Source: Gonocerus acuteangulatus
Lineage: Eukaryota > Arthropoda > Insecta > Hemiptera > Coreidae
Assembly (NCBI GenBank): GCA_946811695.1
Contig: OX328132.1
Location: 55,664,544-55,728,543, forward strand
DNA length: 64,000 nt
Direction: 5' to 3'
Below the pieces are notes generated by a model. The model did no database searches. It was not told the DNA's origin and saw nothing but the letters and a program-made list of their open reading frames with translations. Numbering within the stretch: the stretch's first letter is position 1; each line of letters begins with the position of its first letter. The translations under genes and the position numbers were made by a program. Positions 31,613 to 43,308 of this stretch are shown one piece after another.

Positions 31613-32949
31613 ATTTGAGAGGAATGGAGGGGGAGATGGGTGAGTTTTTCTAGTAGAAGGATTAATGGCATTAGAAGGGATCTCATTTCAACAAGGATGT
31701 CACTAAGGGAAGAAGGTATGGCTTGCAATTCTGCTTGGGATGAGGAATAGGAAGGTGATGAAATATCAGGAGATGAGGATGAAGGTTTGGTAGCTAGAGC
31801 ATAAGTGCGTGAAATATGACCTGAAGTTGTTGAACATTCTGGAGCTTCGAGCTGTTGAGTAGATTCTGCTTGTTGGATAACCTGGAGGGGCGGCAGAGCG
31901 GTGGAAACCTTTCCTAATGGCTGATGTGGAGTCTGCTGTGATGTAGACCTTTGCTGGGAGATATTTCTATTTAGGCGCTGTTCTTCGGTTTTAGGTGAGT
32001 TGGCTGTCATGGTAGACTGTTTATAGAACTGGCGTCGTCTCAGGAGAAGCTCTTGGTACGTTTGACAGCCCCTGTAGTTAGCCGGATGGTCTCCTTGACA
32101 ATGTACACATTTGGCCTTTTCTTCTCTAGATTTTTTAGGACAGTCAGCTGTGAGATGTGGACCGGCGCATTTTACGCATGCCGGATTCAAAGTACAAAAA
32201 TTTTTTGTATGATTGAAGCCCTGGCATCTTTGGCACTGAATCAACCCTTCTTTTCTGTGTGGCTCTTCTATTACAACACTCGTATAGAGAAGTCTTGTAA
32301 GCTTGAATATGTCTTTACAGTTTGAGGCTGGCTCTAAGTCCACGAAAAACAAGGGCAACGGAGCTTTTGTCTGTGGACGCAAGACATTCCTGGCATTTCT
32401 TGCTTTGAAACCAATCTCGTCCAGGGCTTGTAATATATCTTCTTCTGGCTTGGTTGGGTGTAAGTGTCTGATTACAATTCGGAATGATTTTTCTTCTTGC
32501 AGTTGGTAGGTGTGAAACTGCAGATCTTTGTTTTTCAGATATTGGATTGCTTTTCTATATGCTTCCGGAGTAGTTGGTTTGACGGTGATAATATCAATGT
32601 TTGATCGACAACTGAATTCGGCTGGTCCAAGTTCATGTTCTAATTCTTTTGCAAAATTAATAAAATGTTTAACTCCCCTTACGTAAATGGGTGGGGGTTT
32701 AGGAATTTGTTTAGTTAGTTGATCGTTAGGTTTTTGCAAAGGACGGTGGGTTGAGGTTCCTGACGTTGATGCGTTGGCTGTGGAAAGATCATTAGATTGG
32801 CTGACTATGGCTGGCGGTGGTAAAGATTTGGCTAGAGATGACTGCGAGCTAGGTCGCTGATTGACTGATTTGTTTTGTTGTGGGGAGTTTTTAGGAGAAT
32901 TTTCCTGTGAGCTGTTTGCGCGCTTCGCTATGGGTTTTCTCTTCCCCAT
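31609..32949 (-). CDS. Jockey ORF1: gag-like nucleic-acid-binding protein
   Basis: This 446-residue protein should coat the element RNA and carry it to the nucleus. The N-terminus (1-85) is Ser/Gln/Pro-rich and basic (MGKRKPIAKR). Residues about 85-235 form the RNA-recognition-like and PRE_C2HC region typical of Jockey gags. Three zinc knuckles follow at about 239-292: CQRCQGFNHTKNFC, CVKCAGPHLTADC and CVHCQGDHPANYRGC. The C-terminus is Ser/Gln-rich and low complexity. The ATG at 32949 is the first in frame after the 5' UTR. The stop overlaps the ORF2 start by four bases. Length and layout are normal for a Jockey ORF1. Confidence 0.93.
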   Translation of the reverse strand: MGKRKPIAKRANSSQENSPKNSPQQNKSVNQRPSSQSSLAKSLPPPAIVSQSNDLSTANASTSGTSTHRPLQKPNDQLTKQIPKPPPIYVRGVKHFINFAKELEHELGPAEFSCRSNIDIITVKPTTPEAYRKAIQYLKNKDLQFHTYQLQEEKSFRIVIRHLHPTKPEEDILQALDEIGFKARNARNVLRPQTKAPLPLFFVDLEPASNCKDIFKLTRLLYTSVVIEEPHRKEGLIQCQRCQGFNHTKNFCTLNPACVKCAGPHLTADCPKKSREEKAKCVHCQGDHPANYRGCQTYQELLLRRRQFYKQSTMTANSPKTEEQRLNRNISQQRSTSQQTPHQPLGKVSTALPPLQVIQQAESTQQLEAPECSTTSGHISRTYALATKPSSSSPDISSPSYSSSQAELQAIPSSLSDILVEMRSLLMPLILLLEKLTHLPLHSSQI

Positions 32950-33143
32950 GCCTGCATGTATTTAATATTAATAATTGGAGAGAGAAAAAAAAATTGTAAT
33001 AATAATAATAAATATATATGTGCTTAGCGCAGTCTCGATCTTCGAGTAAGATAGTTATTAAAGTTAAATAATTATAAGATAGGTCTTATCTCGGTGTACA
33101 AGTCCTTTGCTATAGCCGTGATCGAGGTAGCCCAGCTTCCGTT

Positions 33144-33157
33144 CTGGTTAGGATATT
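33144..33157. repeat. TSD of the Jockey LINE (5' side)
   Basis: CTGGTTAGGATATT repeats 28646-28659. Confidence 0.92.
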
Positions 33158-33178
33158 AAACTTCAAATAATAAACATA

Positions 33179-33376
33179 AAACTCAGAATGTACAAATGTA
33201 TCAACAGCTGACCTGTATGATTATTATTTCTTATATTATTATCTTCAGATATTGTTTTTATATATAGTGTATTACATCAACTTAAACTAGCACATGATCT
33301 GAAGATTATAATATAAGAAATAATGCACAATCTTACAGGTCAGCTGTTGATACATTTGTATATTCTGAGTTTTGCA
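33179..33376. repeat. Fold-back element, about 76-bp arms
   Basis: The left arm (about 33179-33255) and right arm (about 33297-33376) are near-perfect reverse complements. Markers are ATGTATCAACAGCTGACC against GGTCAGCTGTTGATACAT, and TTATTTCTTATATTAT against its inverse. The loop is about 40 bp. It is a likely palindromic MITE and starts about 20 bp beyond the Jockey TSD. Confidence 0.8.
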
Positions 33377-33379
33377 CAA

Positions 33380-35250
33380 ATGTTTTGGAAATACTCTCAA
33401 GAAAAGATTAAGAACAGGTGAAGAACGAATTACGTATTAGCGTATTGAAACACATATTATAAATGATTGACAAAAGACATGGACGTTCACTAAAGACAAT
33501 AAATTACGTGAAATAAAACAGTTCGTCTGCGCCTGATTGACGAATATGCCACGCACAAGAAAAAAACTCGTAGTTAACAGGCTAAGAATGGACCATTCTT
33601 TGCTAACTCATTCACATATAATGACGTGACATAACGAATCCGCAGAATTTTAAATGTAACAACAATAAAACACATAATGAAGGATTGAAAAGAACGGGAC
33701 TACATGTAAGTATGGGTTTGTGTGTGTGTGTGTGGGTGTAACAAAACTGAGATTTTGTTATTTATACCATTCAATACTATAAAAAATATTCGTACTTTAC
33801 TAACATCTTACTGGCTGTCACATTATAAAATGCAAATTATACAACATTTGCAAGTTATTAAACAAAACCCTATACTTTATTACAAAATTTTACAATATCT
33901 AACTGACGGAGTTTAAAATCGTTTACTTTGTAAAGGGACTTAACATATTTGAATTATTTTATAATTGAATGAATATTTAATATTGTATTCTTGCAAAATT
34001 ATATGTAAAAATTTAATTGGATGCATCATATTTAATAATTGTATGTATTAATTGTAATAAATAAATTTAAAAAAAATTAAGGATGCCGCATGGCATGCAT
34101 GAGATACTGAAGGTAGCCTACATATAGACACTATAATCCAACATTTAAAAATTAAAAATATTTATACTGGAATATATAAATAAAAAGTTTTGAATGCGTG
34201 TATTCATTGATATTGTATCATAAATCGCAATTATTTCCACATTATAAAATTAATTTATAACATTTATTTATTTATAAAATATGGAGTATCCATGTATAAT
34301 TAATAGGCATGCATGCAAATGTGTAATAGATGCGTGTAATACACTAATACTTAACATAAATTTATATTTTAAATCAGCAAGTATTTATTAGAAGTATTTA
34401 GTAGTCCTTATCCTATTTTAATATGTCAACACTAGATTTAACAAACCAGTCATTTTGACTGGTAATGAAATTGTAATTCAAATTTCCTACTACATATCAG
34501 TTGCTTTCCTAAAAGATGTTATAAATTTTGCAGCTATAAGTAGAGAATACATTTAATGAACTTAATGTTGCTTTATATTTATTAGTAACAAATATATTTT
34601 TCGTTATTGACACTTATCTGGTAAATCTAGTGTAAAACGAACAATTCGCTTCATTGGGTGCCTATAATTCCAATACATAAATAATAAATCTCATTGAATG
34701 TGGGGTATTTGGGAGGAAGAGGGCTCTCGGATTTGGGGACATAAAGAAACTTCAAAGGAAAGATTAACTAAAATTAATTAGTGGATTTGACCTCTTGAAG
34801 GGATTTCTAGTACCCGAAGCACAGTTGGGCTTCACAGGCCGAATTGTTCACCAGAAAGCAACGCGGAAATGCCAATAATAATGGTACAATTTGTTAATCA
34901 CATTATCGGGTCGTCTTAAGTATATAAGGGAGGAAGTATGGCTATGACAAAACTCTATTAGATACACGAGAATCAGCCCCTATCAGCTGACAAAGAAAAA
35001 AAAATCCATTTATGAAAAACGTATTCCGTGTTTCCGTAAAAACTACAGAATCAAAAGTTGGGAGGTAATCGGCCTTCTCTTTGGTTCCATGCCTTCATTC
35101 ACACAAAATGTTTGAAAATATGGAACATTAGAAGAGACACTGAGTCACTGGCTCGTTCAAAAATAAGGTATTCCATTAGAATTGAGAAAACGCATAAATA
35201 CTAAAAAGAAAAATTCGGAATTCCATTAGGAAATGAAAATGAATACAATA
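33380..35250. other. AT-rich, no gene recognised
   Basis: Apart from a GT run at 33718-33734 and the MITE at 34429, no repeat or coding frame is recognised. Confidence 0.35.
34429..34633. mobile_element. Small MITE candidate
   Basis: ACACTAGATTTA at 34429 and TAAATCTAGTGT at 34622-34633 form a perfect 12-bp inverted repeat. Just inside the left end is the palindrome ACCAGTCATTTTGACTGGT. No target duplication was identified. Confidence 0.5.
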
Positions 35251-35259
35251 AAATAAAGC

Positions 35260-35466
35260 GGGGTCTCCCGTGGTCTAATGGCTAGCGCCTTGGATTCATA
35301 TGCAGGAGATGGTGGGTTCGATTCCCAACCTCCGGCAGGAATTTTATCATCCCACGGCTCGCTGGTAAAATTCCTCGCTGCACCCTGGATGTCGGCGCTA
35401 ATGACCTAGATGTAGATGCGCCGTAAAAAAATAAATAAAATAAAATAAAAAAAAAAAATAAAAAAA
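35260..35466 (+). mobile_element. SINE family 1, full length
   Basis: Head GTGGTCTAATGGCTAGCG, B-box GGTTCGATTCCC, and tail GGCGCTAATGACC to GCGCCGT are present, with an A-rich end. AATAAAGC on both sides is a probable TSD. Confidence 0.88.
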
Positions 35467-35624
35467 AAAATAAAGCACATGTGACCGACTGATGGCTTAA
35501 ATATAGGCCGGAAGCTTATTACCATTCCAAGGAGAATAAAGTGTATAAGACAAAAACAAAATACAAAAGAAGATTTTCCTTGGAATGATAAGAAATCTGT
35601 CGCTAAGTGTGGTCAGCCATCAGT

Positions 35625-35880
35625 TGGACAACATCTATTAATATACAAGATTTTCAAGAGAGAACGCTCTATTAATATACAATATTTTCAAGCCATAACA
35701 GTTTGTTAAGACGCAACATTTTCAAAAGAGAACACTATAAACATACAATATTTTCAAGAGAAAACAGTCTGTTAAGATATAACATTTTCAAGAGTCAAAA
35801 CTCTATTAAGATACATAATTTTCAAGAGTCAACACTCTATTAAGTTACACCATTTTCAAGAGTCGACGCTCTATTAACGC
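35625..35880. repeat. Minisatellite, 34-bp unit
   Basis: TTTTCAAGAG recurs at 35651, 35685, 35719, 35751, 35785, 35819 and 35853, a period of 34 bp. Each unit also has CTCTATTAAGATACA. The unit appears again at 37083-37112, as if the array were split. Confidence 0.9.
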
Positions 35881-37080
35881 CAGAATGCCCCCAAGGGGGG
35901 GGGGGGGGGGTCGGAACCTCCTTTTGCATCTTCTATTCATTTCTCTCTCAATAAAATTTAGGGAAATTTAGTTTCTTAAAATGTTTTGTTTCCCTGCAAA
36001 AACATATCTTTGGGCTCACGGGCTCCAAAAAAAAAGCCTCCCCTTGAAAAAACGTATAGACCTTTATATAGCCCTTGGGAATGAGTTTGACTGGAAACAC
36101 CTAGGGCATCTTAGGGTTAAGATACTACCTTGGAAATAAAAAGTCTTAAAACTTTAAGCCTTACAAGTAAAAAGGCATTAAGAGTATTGAGGAGGAAGAC
36201 CTTCTACCCGTAGGGCCACGTCGCATAGTGGTGCAAATGATCGATTTAGGAGAGCAAAAGTCAAAAAATAAATGTCACATTTAGAGATGAATACTATTAG
36301 CAATTTAAAAACAAGTGTCTTGGGGGTTCAAAAACAGTACGCTCACTGTTGACTAGCAAAGAGGTCAGAGTCCACATTTTTCGCAACAAATATGTCTAGT
36401 TTATTAATAGGCCTACAAGGCAATCTCCAAGCATGAGCATCAATTTAAATAGTAAGTGTTAATATTAATTTTACTATTTAAGTAATAATTAAGAATTTAA
36501 AGATAAGAAAATAGTACATGCCTTGCACGTGTCAAATTTAAAAGTATAGAAGTGTACATAATTTGCTAGGCTAGATTAAGTACAAATTCAAATAAAAGAT
36601 GTTCTCTGTAGTAATGGGAGTCAATGCATAATTATTTTGTAACTAACCTTATCCAACTTTTTACACATCAATTTTTAGGTACATGCGTGATTCCACGAAA
36701 AGAGCTGTTTGACGTTTGGCGGACAAAAACGCCGGTATTTTGCAATATGTTTTTAACAAATTGACTGTGGAAGGTGAAGAGGGACGTGATTTTGATCAAA
36801 TTACAAAAAATAAAGCTGAGGTTAAAGCTTTGCTCGTTCAAATTCAAACTCTCATAGCTCCAAATTTTCACTACTTATCTATTTTTAGTGTTTCATTCGA
36901 TTACAAAAGTGACCATGAGTGATCAGAATTTGCCCCACTGTGCGTCGCGGCCGACGTATACAATGTGCCGGAAATAAGCTGATCAGAAATCGATATGCCA
37001 TATTTTTAAAACGTTTTATTTTCAGAATAATTTAATCGGTTATCACTTCCCTTATTTTGAAATGAAGAATTTAATTATTA
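35880..37080. other. 1.2-kb block inside the 34-bp array
   Basis: This non-coding block lies between two parts of the 34-bp array. It has a G-run at 35897-35910. Short frames (such as 36716-36922) have no recognised domain. Confidence 0.4.
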
Positions 37081-37904
37081 AAAGAAAACACTCTATTATT
37101 ATACAACATTTTGATTTTTTTTTTTTTTTTTTTTTATGATATCTGTTAAAATCTAAATGAGAGGCTGAGATGTTTCAAGCTTTACTACATGCAGATTGGG
37201 ATCAAACTATGCCAGCCTTCCCTGTGGGTTTGTAGAACGCATGATTCACCATGAAAAGAAGTTCACGCGGAGAAAGATATCGTGGATTATATGAGTTTAT
37301 AATTTGGGCCAGAAAGAGCCAAAAATATTTCAAACGTGATTTAAAAACAACTCAAAGTAATCTTCTCATCTGATTTATTAATGCCTTGGAATTCGGCATT
37401 GTAGTCGGAAATAATTCTTCTATCCAACGTATGTACTATCCCCCTTCTATTTCTGCCGAGGAATGGTCCCTTTCATCTATTTTTAGTGAATTTACGTATT
37501 TCTACATTTTCGAGCTATGACTCCTATGATCTTGCACCTATTAGGAAATTAAGAAGTAATTTATCAGTAGAATTTGAACGCATGAAAAAATGTTTAATCT
37601 TCAACAATCCTATATAAATGTCAAAGAACCCATAGATGGCTTGAATCAGTGAGGAGTAAACACAAATTTAAAGAAATGCCGATTCACAGGAACTGCGTTC
37701 TCGTAGCGCGTTTCCGTATACTATTTATTCCAGATATTTAGTCTTAATATTTCGTTGAATAGATATTGTAGACTATTGAGAATGTGAAGCTGTATATTGG
37801 TGGGGTTTGGTCGTGAGATTAATAAAACTACATTTTTAAAATTAAAATTAAAAAATGCATTAAATTTGCCAAATTTCGGTTTGAGATTCAAGCCTCCATC
37901 AGGT

Positions 37905-38541
37905 CTATGAGGAGAGGAAGAACTGACCCTTGAGGAGGAAGAAATAATCCTTGATAATCCTTGAGTAGAGAATGAACTTGTTGGGAAAGAACTGATTCGT
38001 GTGGAGGCAGAAATAATCCGAGTGGAGGAAGAACTGATCCTTGTGGAGGAAGAACTGACCCTTGTTGAGGAAGAACTGGTCTAAGTGGAGGAAGGACTGA
38101 TCTGTGTGAACAAATAGCTGACCCTTGTGGAGGACGAACTGATTCGTGTGGAGGCGGAAATAATCCGAGTAGAGGAAGAACTGATCCTCGTGGAGGAAGA
38201 ACTGACCCTTGTTGAGGAAGAAGTGGTCTAAGTGGAGGAAGATCTGATCTGTGTGCAGAAATAGCTGACCCTTGTGGAGGACGCACTGATTCGTGTGGAG
38301 GCGGAAATAATCCGAGTGGAGGAAGAGCTGATCCTCGTGGAGGATGAACCGAATCTCGTGGAGGAAGAACTGACCCTTGTTGTAGAAGAACTGATCTGTG
38401 TGGTGGAAGGACTGATCCGTGTGTAGAAATAACTGACCCTTGTGGAGGACGAACTGATTCGTGTGGAGGCGGAAATAATCCGACTGGAGGAAGAACTGAT
38501 CCTCGTGGAGGAAGAACTGACCTTTGTTGAAGAAGAACTGA
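37905..38541. repeat. Minisatellite, 21-bp unit with 147-bp higher order
   Basis: The 21-bp unit resembles GAGGAAGAACTGATCCTTGTG. The rarer variant ACTGATTCGTGTGGAGGCG recurs at 37991, 38138, 38285 and 38453; spacings 147, 147 and 168 equal 7, 7 and 8 units. On the minus strand the array is open throughout as a seven-residue repeat (VLPPQGS), but the only start available is a non-ATG codon, so I treat it as a satellite. Confidence 0.88.
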
Positions 38542-38859
38542 TCTGTTTTTTTTTTTGTTTTTTGTTTTTTTTTTCTTTTTAAACCTCTGCCACTAATAAT
38601 AATATTTAATAAATATATAAAGTTAAATAAATATAAAAATTACGCTATATTACTTATAGATCATATTATACGATTAACCAAATTTATATTTAAAAAACCA
38701 ATATCAAAAATAAAAACAGATCGATACAAAATAAGAGGATCATAGAGAAAAGAAAAACTTGTTTGACACATACAATTAATATTATTATATGTATGCTCCG
38801 CAACTAGGGCGAATATCTATTTAATCCAAGATTAACTATTTCTCTCTAAAAGCTATACT

Positions 38860-39240
38860 AATTTGAACCACCGTTATTTTCGTTCTCTAGGAGTTCTGAA
38901 ACGTAAAATGTTCTAGTCTACACTTCCGGATTGCGTCGTGAAGTCAACCTTATATAAAATATTTTCTACGTGTTTTAAATTCATATAAACAAAGATGCTT
39001 AAATTTTGGTTACGTTTGGTGTTAATGAAGGATTAGAGTGAAATATTTTATTTTTAGACATGAAAGGTATTGGGAACTTCGTATATTTTCCCTAATATCT
39101 CGAAAACGGTCAGGAAATCATGGTCGATGGAAGGTAACCATTCGAAAGCTTAGTAAATTCTCTACAAAAAATGGTTGTGAAGCAATGTACGATTAGGCAA
39201 TGTCATTCGGAGAAATAAGTGCTTGAAACTTAAAATGTGT
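38860..39240 (+). repeat. RX fragments
   Basis: 'ccaccgttattttcg', 'gttctgaaacg' and 'cacttccggattgcgtc' (38868-38943) are followed by 'tggttacgtttgg' and 'aatgtcattcggagaaata' (39003-39220). RX order is partly rearranged. Confidence 0.55.
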
Positions 39241-39639
39241 TTGTTTTATTATTTTGAACGGGGCTTTTTAATTGGTTATTATTTGTTTTAAATATAATTT
39301 ATTTGTAGAATTAGTATTGTAGTAGAAGAAGACAAAACAATAAGAAACATTTTGATATTTTCAAAGCATTGAACTTTGAAATGAGTACTATTTCTTTTGG
39401 ATTATGGTGGATGGTGGGAGCTGGCCGACCCTGCCAGGTAAAGGTAGTTTTTCGCGTATAAAAGCATCAAAGGATTTGAAGGTGAATAAGTGTCGTGGTT
39501 TTATTATTCACCATCCGCCACATTTAAATGAATTTAATGGTACTTGAGATTTTCCAAGGATTGACATTTTCGGGTTTCGTCCGTCGTGAACAGCTATAAT
39601 GCCATACTGATTAGCAGGCAGCCTCCTCGTGGGGGGAAG

Positions 39640-40110
39640 GAGCTAAAAATGATTTCAAGTTATGAGGTATACTGCTCGTTAATTACCGACACATTCAGCC
39701 CGAACGTATCGTAAGCAAGCTCCTTGCAACCATTAAAATATACCTCAATAAAAATAAAGGAAGAAAAGGATGGAAAAATTATTAGAGGCCCCGTATCATG
39801 GGATCGCTGATTATAACGAGATTTCTTTTTAATATACCTCTTCAGCTTAACGTTTCTCACTAATTACGCCGAGTGACGTACGTTATTCCTTAACGTTTTG
39901 TACGAATATGCCGCTAATTAATTGACGTTTAGGCCTATTAGCCCTCTAATGAGAATCATTGATTTATTCGAATCTCATCCTTGGAAAAATGAAAAGCTGG
40001 GCGTATGAAGATCTCGCTCATACATCAAGGACCCAATTAGACGCTAATTAGAAATTTGTTAGATTTATCGATTCCAGAATTCTGTAATCTACTCAAGGAA
40101 TCGAGAGTGT
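39640..40110. promoter_or_regulatory. Cluster of homeodomain-type TAATTA sites
   Basis: TAATTA or ATTAG-type cores occur near 39680, 39861, 39914, 39941, 40033 and 40043 (CTAATTAG). The segment is apparently non-repetitive and more balanced in composition than its surroundings. Enhancer function is only a guess. Confidence 0.2.
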
Positions 40111-40163
40111 AAATCCATCGATTTAAATATTACTAAAATCCACTTATCTTCGATATATATATA

Positions 40164-41766
40164 TAGGGGAAGGTGTTATACCTTTGACCACTTTGCAAAA
40201 TTGATTTTTTTTTCGCTTGAACATTAAGGCTAAATTCATTTTTTTTATTTCATTGTTATTAGTCTTCTATTGCTTATCATATTTATTTTTTTCAAGGCTC
40301 TAGCTTTACATTTAATATTTTTTAATAATTTTTTTTAAAAAAAATCGTACAGTGGTCAAAGGTACAACATGTAGTTGTACCTTTGACCATGGGGTGTTGT
40401 ACCTCTGACCACCTAAAAAATACACAGCAGTGCAGAAAAAAAATGTATTCAGTAATATTGTAACTAATTATAACTTTAATAAATACAGGAGAAGGATGTA
40501 AGCATGATAAAAAAGCTATTATTGATATTATATTATGCTTAATATGCTGAAAAATCCAGTCCAATAGATAAACGTTTTTATTTACCTGTCAAGCAGATCC
40601 ACTAGCAATAGTAGGGTACGGAAGTTAAGCCACAATGTCTTCAGCATCAATATCATACAAATATTCATCTTCTCTCGTAAACTTGTCATTTAAAGTTTGT
40701 TTTTTTTTAAATATTGAATCTTAAACATTGGAAATTTAATACCAAAAATCTCTGCGACTAAATACGTAATAGTCTTTTTACTTTTATTTTTAACAAGTAT
40801 AAAATTTCCTTTTTCCAAATCATATTTTTCAAATTGTTGCTGGTCATCGACTTAGCTCACGACATTTATCAGACAGATGAACGTCACTTTCTCCTGAAGA
40901 AATTTCTGTATCAGTATTAGAATCTGAACTGTCATTAGAATAATTTTCTTTTTATTTGCCACTTTTTTATTTTTTGTATGTGGTGTCTTACGCTTAGGGT
41001 GGTGCTTTCGTGTTTTTTTTTTCACCTTCAATAATTAGCTTTTCAGGAATATCTGTCAGGATACGAGGTTTCCCTTTAGGCCGGCCCCTATTTGGCATTT
41101 TCCTTAACTGCGCTTTTCGATGAGGTCTCACAACTTCAAGTGGAACGATAAGGGGCGATAGGTTCAAACTGCTACACTCAGGGTTCATAAAGTCAGTTTG
41201 AACTTATTTCATTCATTATTTTTTAAATTTTTTGAACAATTGAAGCAAAAATATAAATATAAATTTAGAAAAAAAAATTAATATTGGATTTTTTTTAAAT
41301 TTATAGCAGCAGAACATAAAAGTTGAATTTAGAAAAAATTACTCAGGTGTGTTGTACCTTTGACCTGGTCTAAGGAACGACAACTAGTCGTGGTCAGAGG
41401 TACAACACGCTGGTAGTGCAAATTTAAAAGCATGCTAAAATCTTTAGGGTTAAGATAAATCAATTTCAGAAGCTACACAATGTTTCTTATTGTAATAGCT
41501 ACTTTGTCAAACGATTTCCATCTTAAAAGACATAATAAAAAAAATATTATGAAGAAAACGTCATCAATAAATAAGTTACATTATTATGATTGAAATGGAT
41601 AAGTATTTTTTGCAAGAATCCTCTTTGACTTGAATAATCCAAAATAGGTAACACAAGCCCTCTAGTGAAGGAGCTAAACACTAATTACAACAAAATTTAT
41701 AAAATACATGCCGCTACAGCCTCGGTGGTCAAAGGTACAATATGGTCAGAGGTACAACACCTTCCC

Positions 41767-41769
<3 letters not shown>
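40164..41769 (-). mobile_element. Pogo-like element, complete ends
   Basis: AGGGGAAGGTGTT at both ends (inverted) with TA flanks bounds 1.6 kb. The motif GTTGTACCTTTGACCA or its inverse occurs about eight times, near both ends and internally. The interior carries relics of transposase C-terminal sequence on the minus strand. Copy A at 16594 is homologous. Confidence 0.75.
40560..41188 (-). pseudogene. Pogo-like transposase C-terminal relic
   Basis: From 41188 the frame reads EVVRPHRKAQLRKMPNRGR, then KPRILTDIPEKLIIEGEKKN and a stop. Downstream, broken frames contain QQFEKYDLEKGNFILVKNKS and REDEYLYDIDAEDIVA. The 'Rp.pKa..rk..nRgRpkgk.rIlTdtPek' block is characteristic of the post-catalytic region of pogo/Tigger-like transposases. 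No DDE residues remain. The frame at 40994-41188 is only the first piece of the relic. Confidence 0.55.

Positions 41770-41822
<53 letters not shown>
41770..41822. repeat. (TA)n microsatellite
   Basis: It starts exactly at the right end of the pogo-like element, so expansion probably began from its TA target site. Confidence 0.95.
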
Positions 41823-41829
<7 letters not shown>

Positions 41830-41830
<1 letters not shown>

Positions 41831-42397
41831 CGTAGGAATGAAGCTGTGGAGAGAACTTCTCCAAAATATTTTAACGAACTGAACAATAGACAACGATTTT
41901 TATTACATTTAAGATTTAAATCATTCAGAAGGAATAAAAATGGACAAAACAATTACCCATTACTTATTTTATTCATTTACGTTGTTTAGAGTGATAGCAG
42001 TAGCTATCAGAAAGGACATGAATGACATGAATGTTTTTATCAAACGCAGAAAAAAATGAAAAACAAAAAGTAATTCTAAGCACAAATTCGACTATTTGGA
42101 TACATATGAAAATACATCAAAGAGACAAAAATTAATTCAAACGAAAATTGACATTTTCTTTAATGAAAAATTGGTAACTGTTATGAATAAAAATCACAAT
42201 ATTCACCACATTTTTAATCAATAAACAGCAAATGACAATCGCGAGATAACAATGGTAAGTAAAATCCGATAATATCTAATAAAAAAAAAAAACAAAGATA
42301 TAAAATGTGTATGTAAAGACGTGAGAAACCTAGCATGTACTTATAACAATAAAATAAAAAATAATTTCACTAGAATAAAAGTACAAAAAACTGAGAA

Positions 42398-42400
<3 letters not shown>
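41830..42400. other. No gene recognised
   Basis: The stretch is AT-rich with accidental frames extending from the TA tracts. Confidence 0.4.

Positions 42401-42401
<1 letters not shown>

Positions 42402-42457
<56 letters not shown>
42402..42457. repeat. (TA)n microsatellite
   Basis: It is a TA tract upstream of the SINE at 42476. Confidence 0.95.
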
Positions 42458-42460
<3 letters not shown>

Positions 42461-42475
42461 ATTAATTGTAATGAC

Positions 42476-42655
42476 TGGGTCTCCCCGTGGTCTAGTGACA
42501 AACAACTTGGATTCTCATGCGGGAGATGGGGTTGGAGTCCCACCTGCAAAAGGGGTTTTTCTCATTTCAAGGCCCGTTGAGAAAGTGCCCAGCTGCACCA
42601 TGCATGTTGGTGCTAGTGGCCCAGATGTCGGTGCGCTATAAAAAAAAAAAAAAAT
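42476..42655 (+). mobile_element. SINE family 1 copy
   Basis: The head GTGGTCTAGTGACAAAC is altered after the A-box. The B-box region is GGTTGGAGTCCC. The body 'ttctcatttcaaggcccg' and a degenerate tail ending in A(13) follow. It sits between two TA tracts. Confidence 0.8.
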
Positions 42656-42704
42656 TAAATAACAGGTTAGAAATGTCTAAAAACCAAATATTAATATACG
42701 TATA

Positions 42705-42708
<4 letters not shown>

Positions 42709-42752
<44 letters not shown>
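42709..42752. repeat. (TA)n microsatellite
   Basis: It is a TA tract downstream of the SINE at 42476. Confidence 0.95.
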
Positions 42753-42753
<1 letters not shown>

Positions 42754-43099
42754 CTACGAGTTAGTACATACCCAGACATGCTTCGACCTGTTTTTACGTA
42801 ACTGCATTGCTACTTTCATATTGTCACCAATTTACTACGAGTAACCTTGAGGCGTCCGAGGCCTCGAAATGTACGAGAAAAGTCGTAATTGGGAATCAAC
42901 AAGTTAATCTCAAAAACGGAAGGGTGGTCGTGGTATGTGGAAGGTAAGCATTCTTTAAACAGTAAGATGAGTTTATAAATGCGAGTTTCCAGAAATAATT
43001 GCTAGATTCGGGAAAGGGAAATACTTTTTTTTTAATTTAGGACTTTGTTATTTTATTATTACGTGCATACCGAATAACCAGCTTCTTCACTTAAAACAT

Positions 43100-43253
43100 A
43101 ACTAGTCTGTGTCTTTTTTAGCGCGGTTCCTCCCTCCCCCATAGGGAGGAACCCCGCTTATAAGGTTGATCTCATGACGCAATCCAGAAGTGCCGACTAG
43201 AAAATTTTGCGTTTCAGAACCCCTAGAGACCGAAAATGATGGTGGTCCAAATT

Positions 43254-43308
<55 letters not shown>

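Larger units (their letters stand above)
28660..33143 (-). mobile_element. Full-length Jockey-clade LINE
   Basis: The element is about 4.48 kb and bounded by a perfect 14-bp TSD. On the minus strand it has a 194-bp 5' UTR starting AACGGAAGCTGGG, ORF1 (gag), ORF2 (endonuclease plus RT) and a 250-bp 3' UTR ending in TAA repeats and an A-run. Both ORFs are intact, so it could be active. The copy at 56265-58622 belongs to the same family. Confidence 0.95.

Noticed and set aside
35625..35880. CRISPR array
   Set aside because: Units are contiguous 34-bp tandem repeats without unique spacers, in a eukaryotic genome.
37888..38286. Proline-rich protein gene on the minus strand
   Set aside because: The start is GTG, and the 21-bp period keeps the frame open automatically; the array extends beyond the frame.
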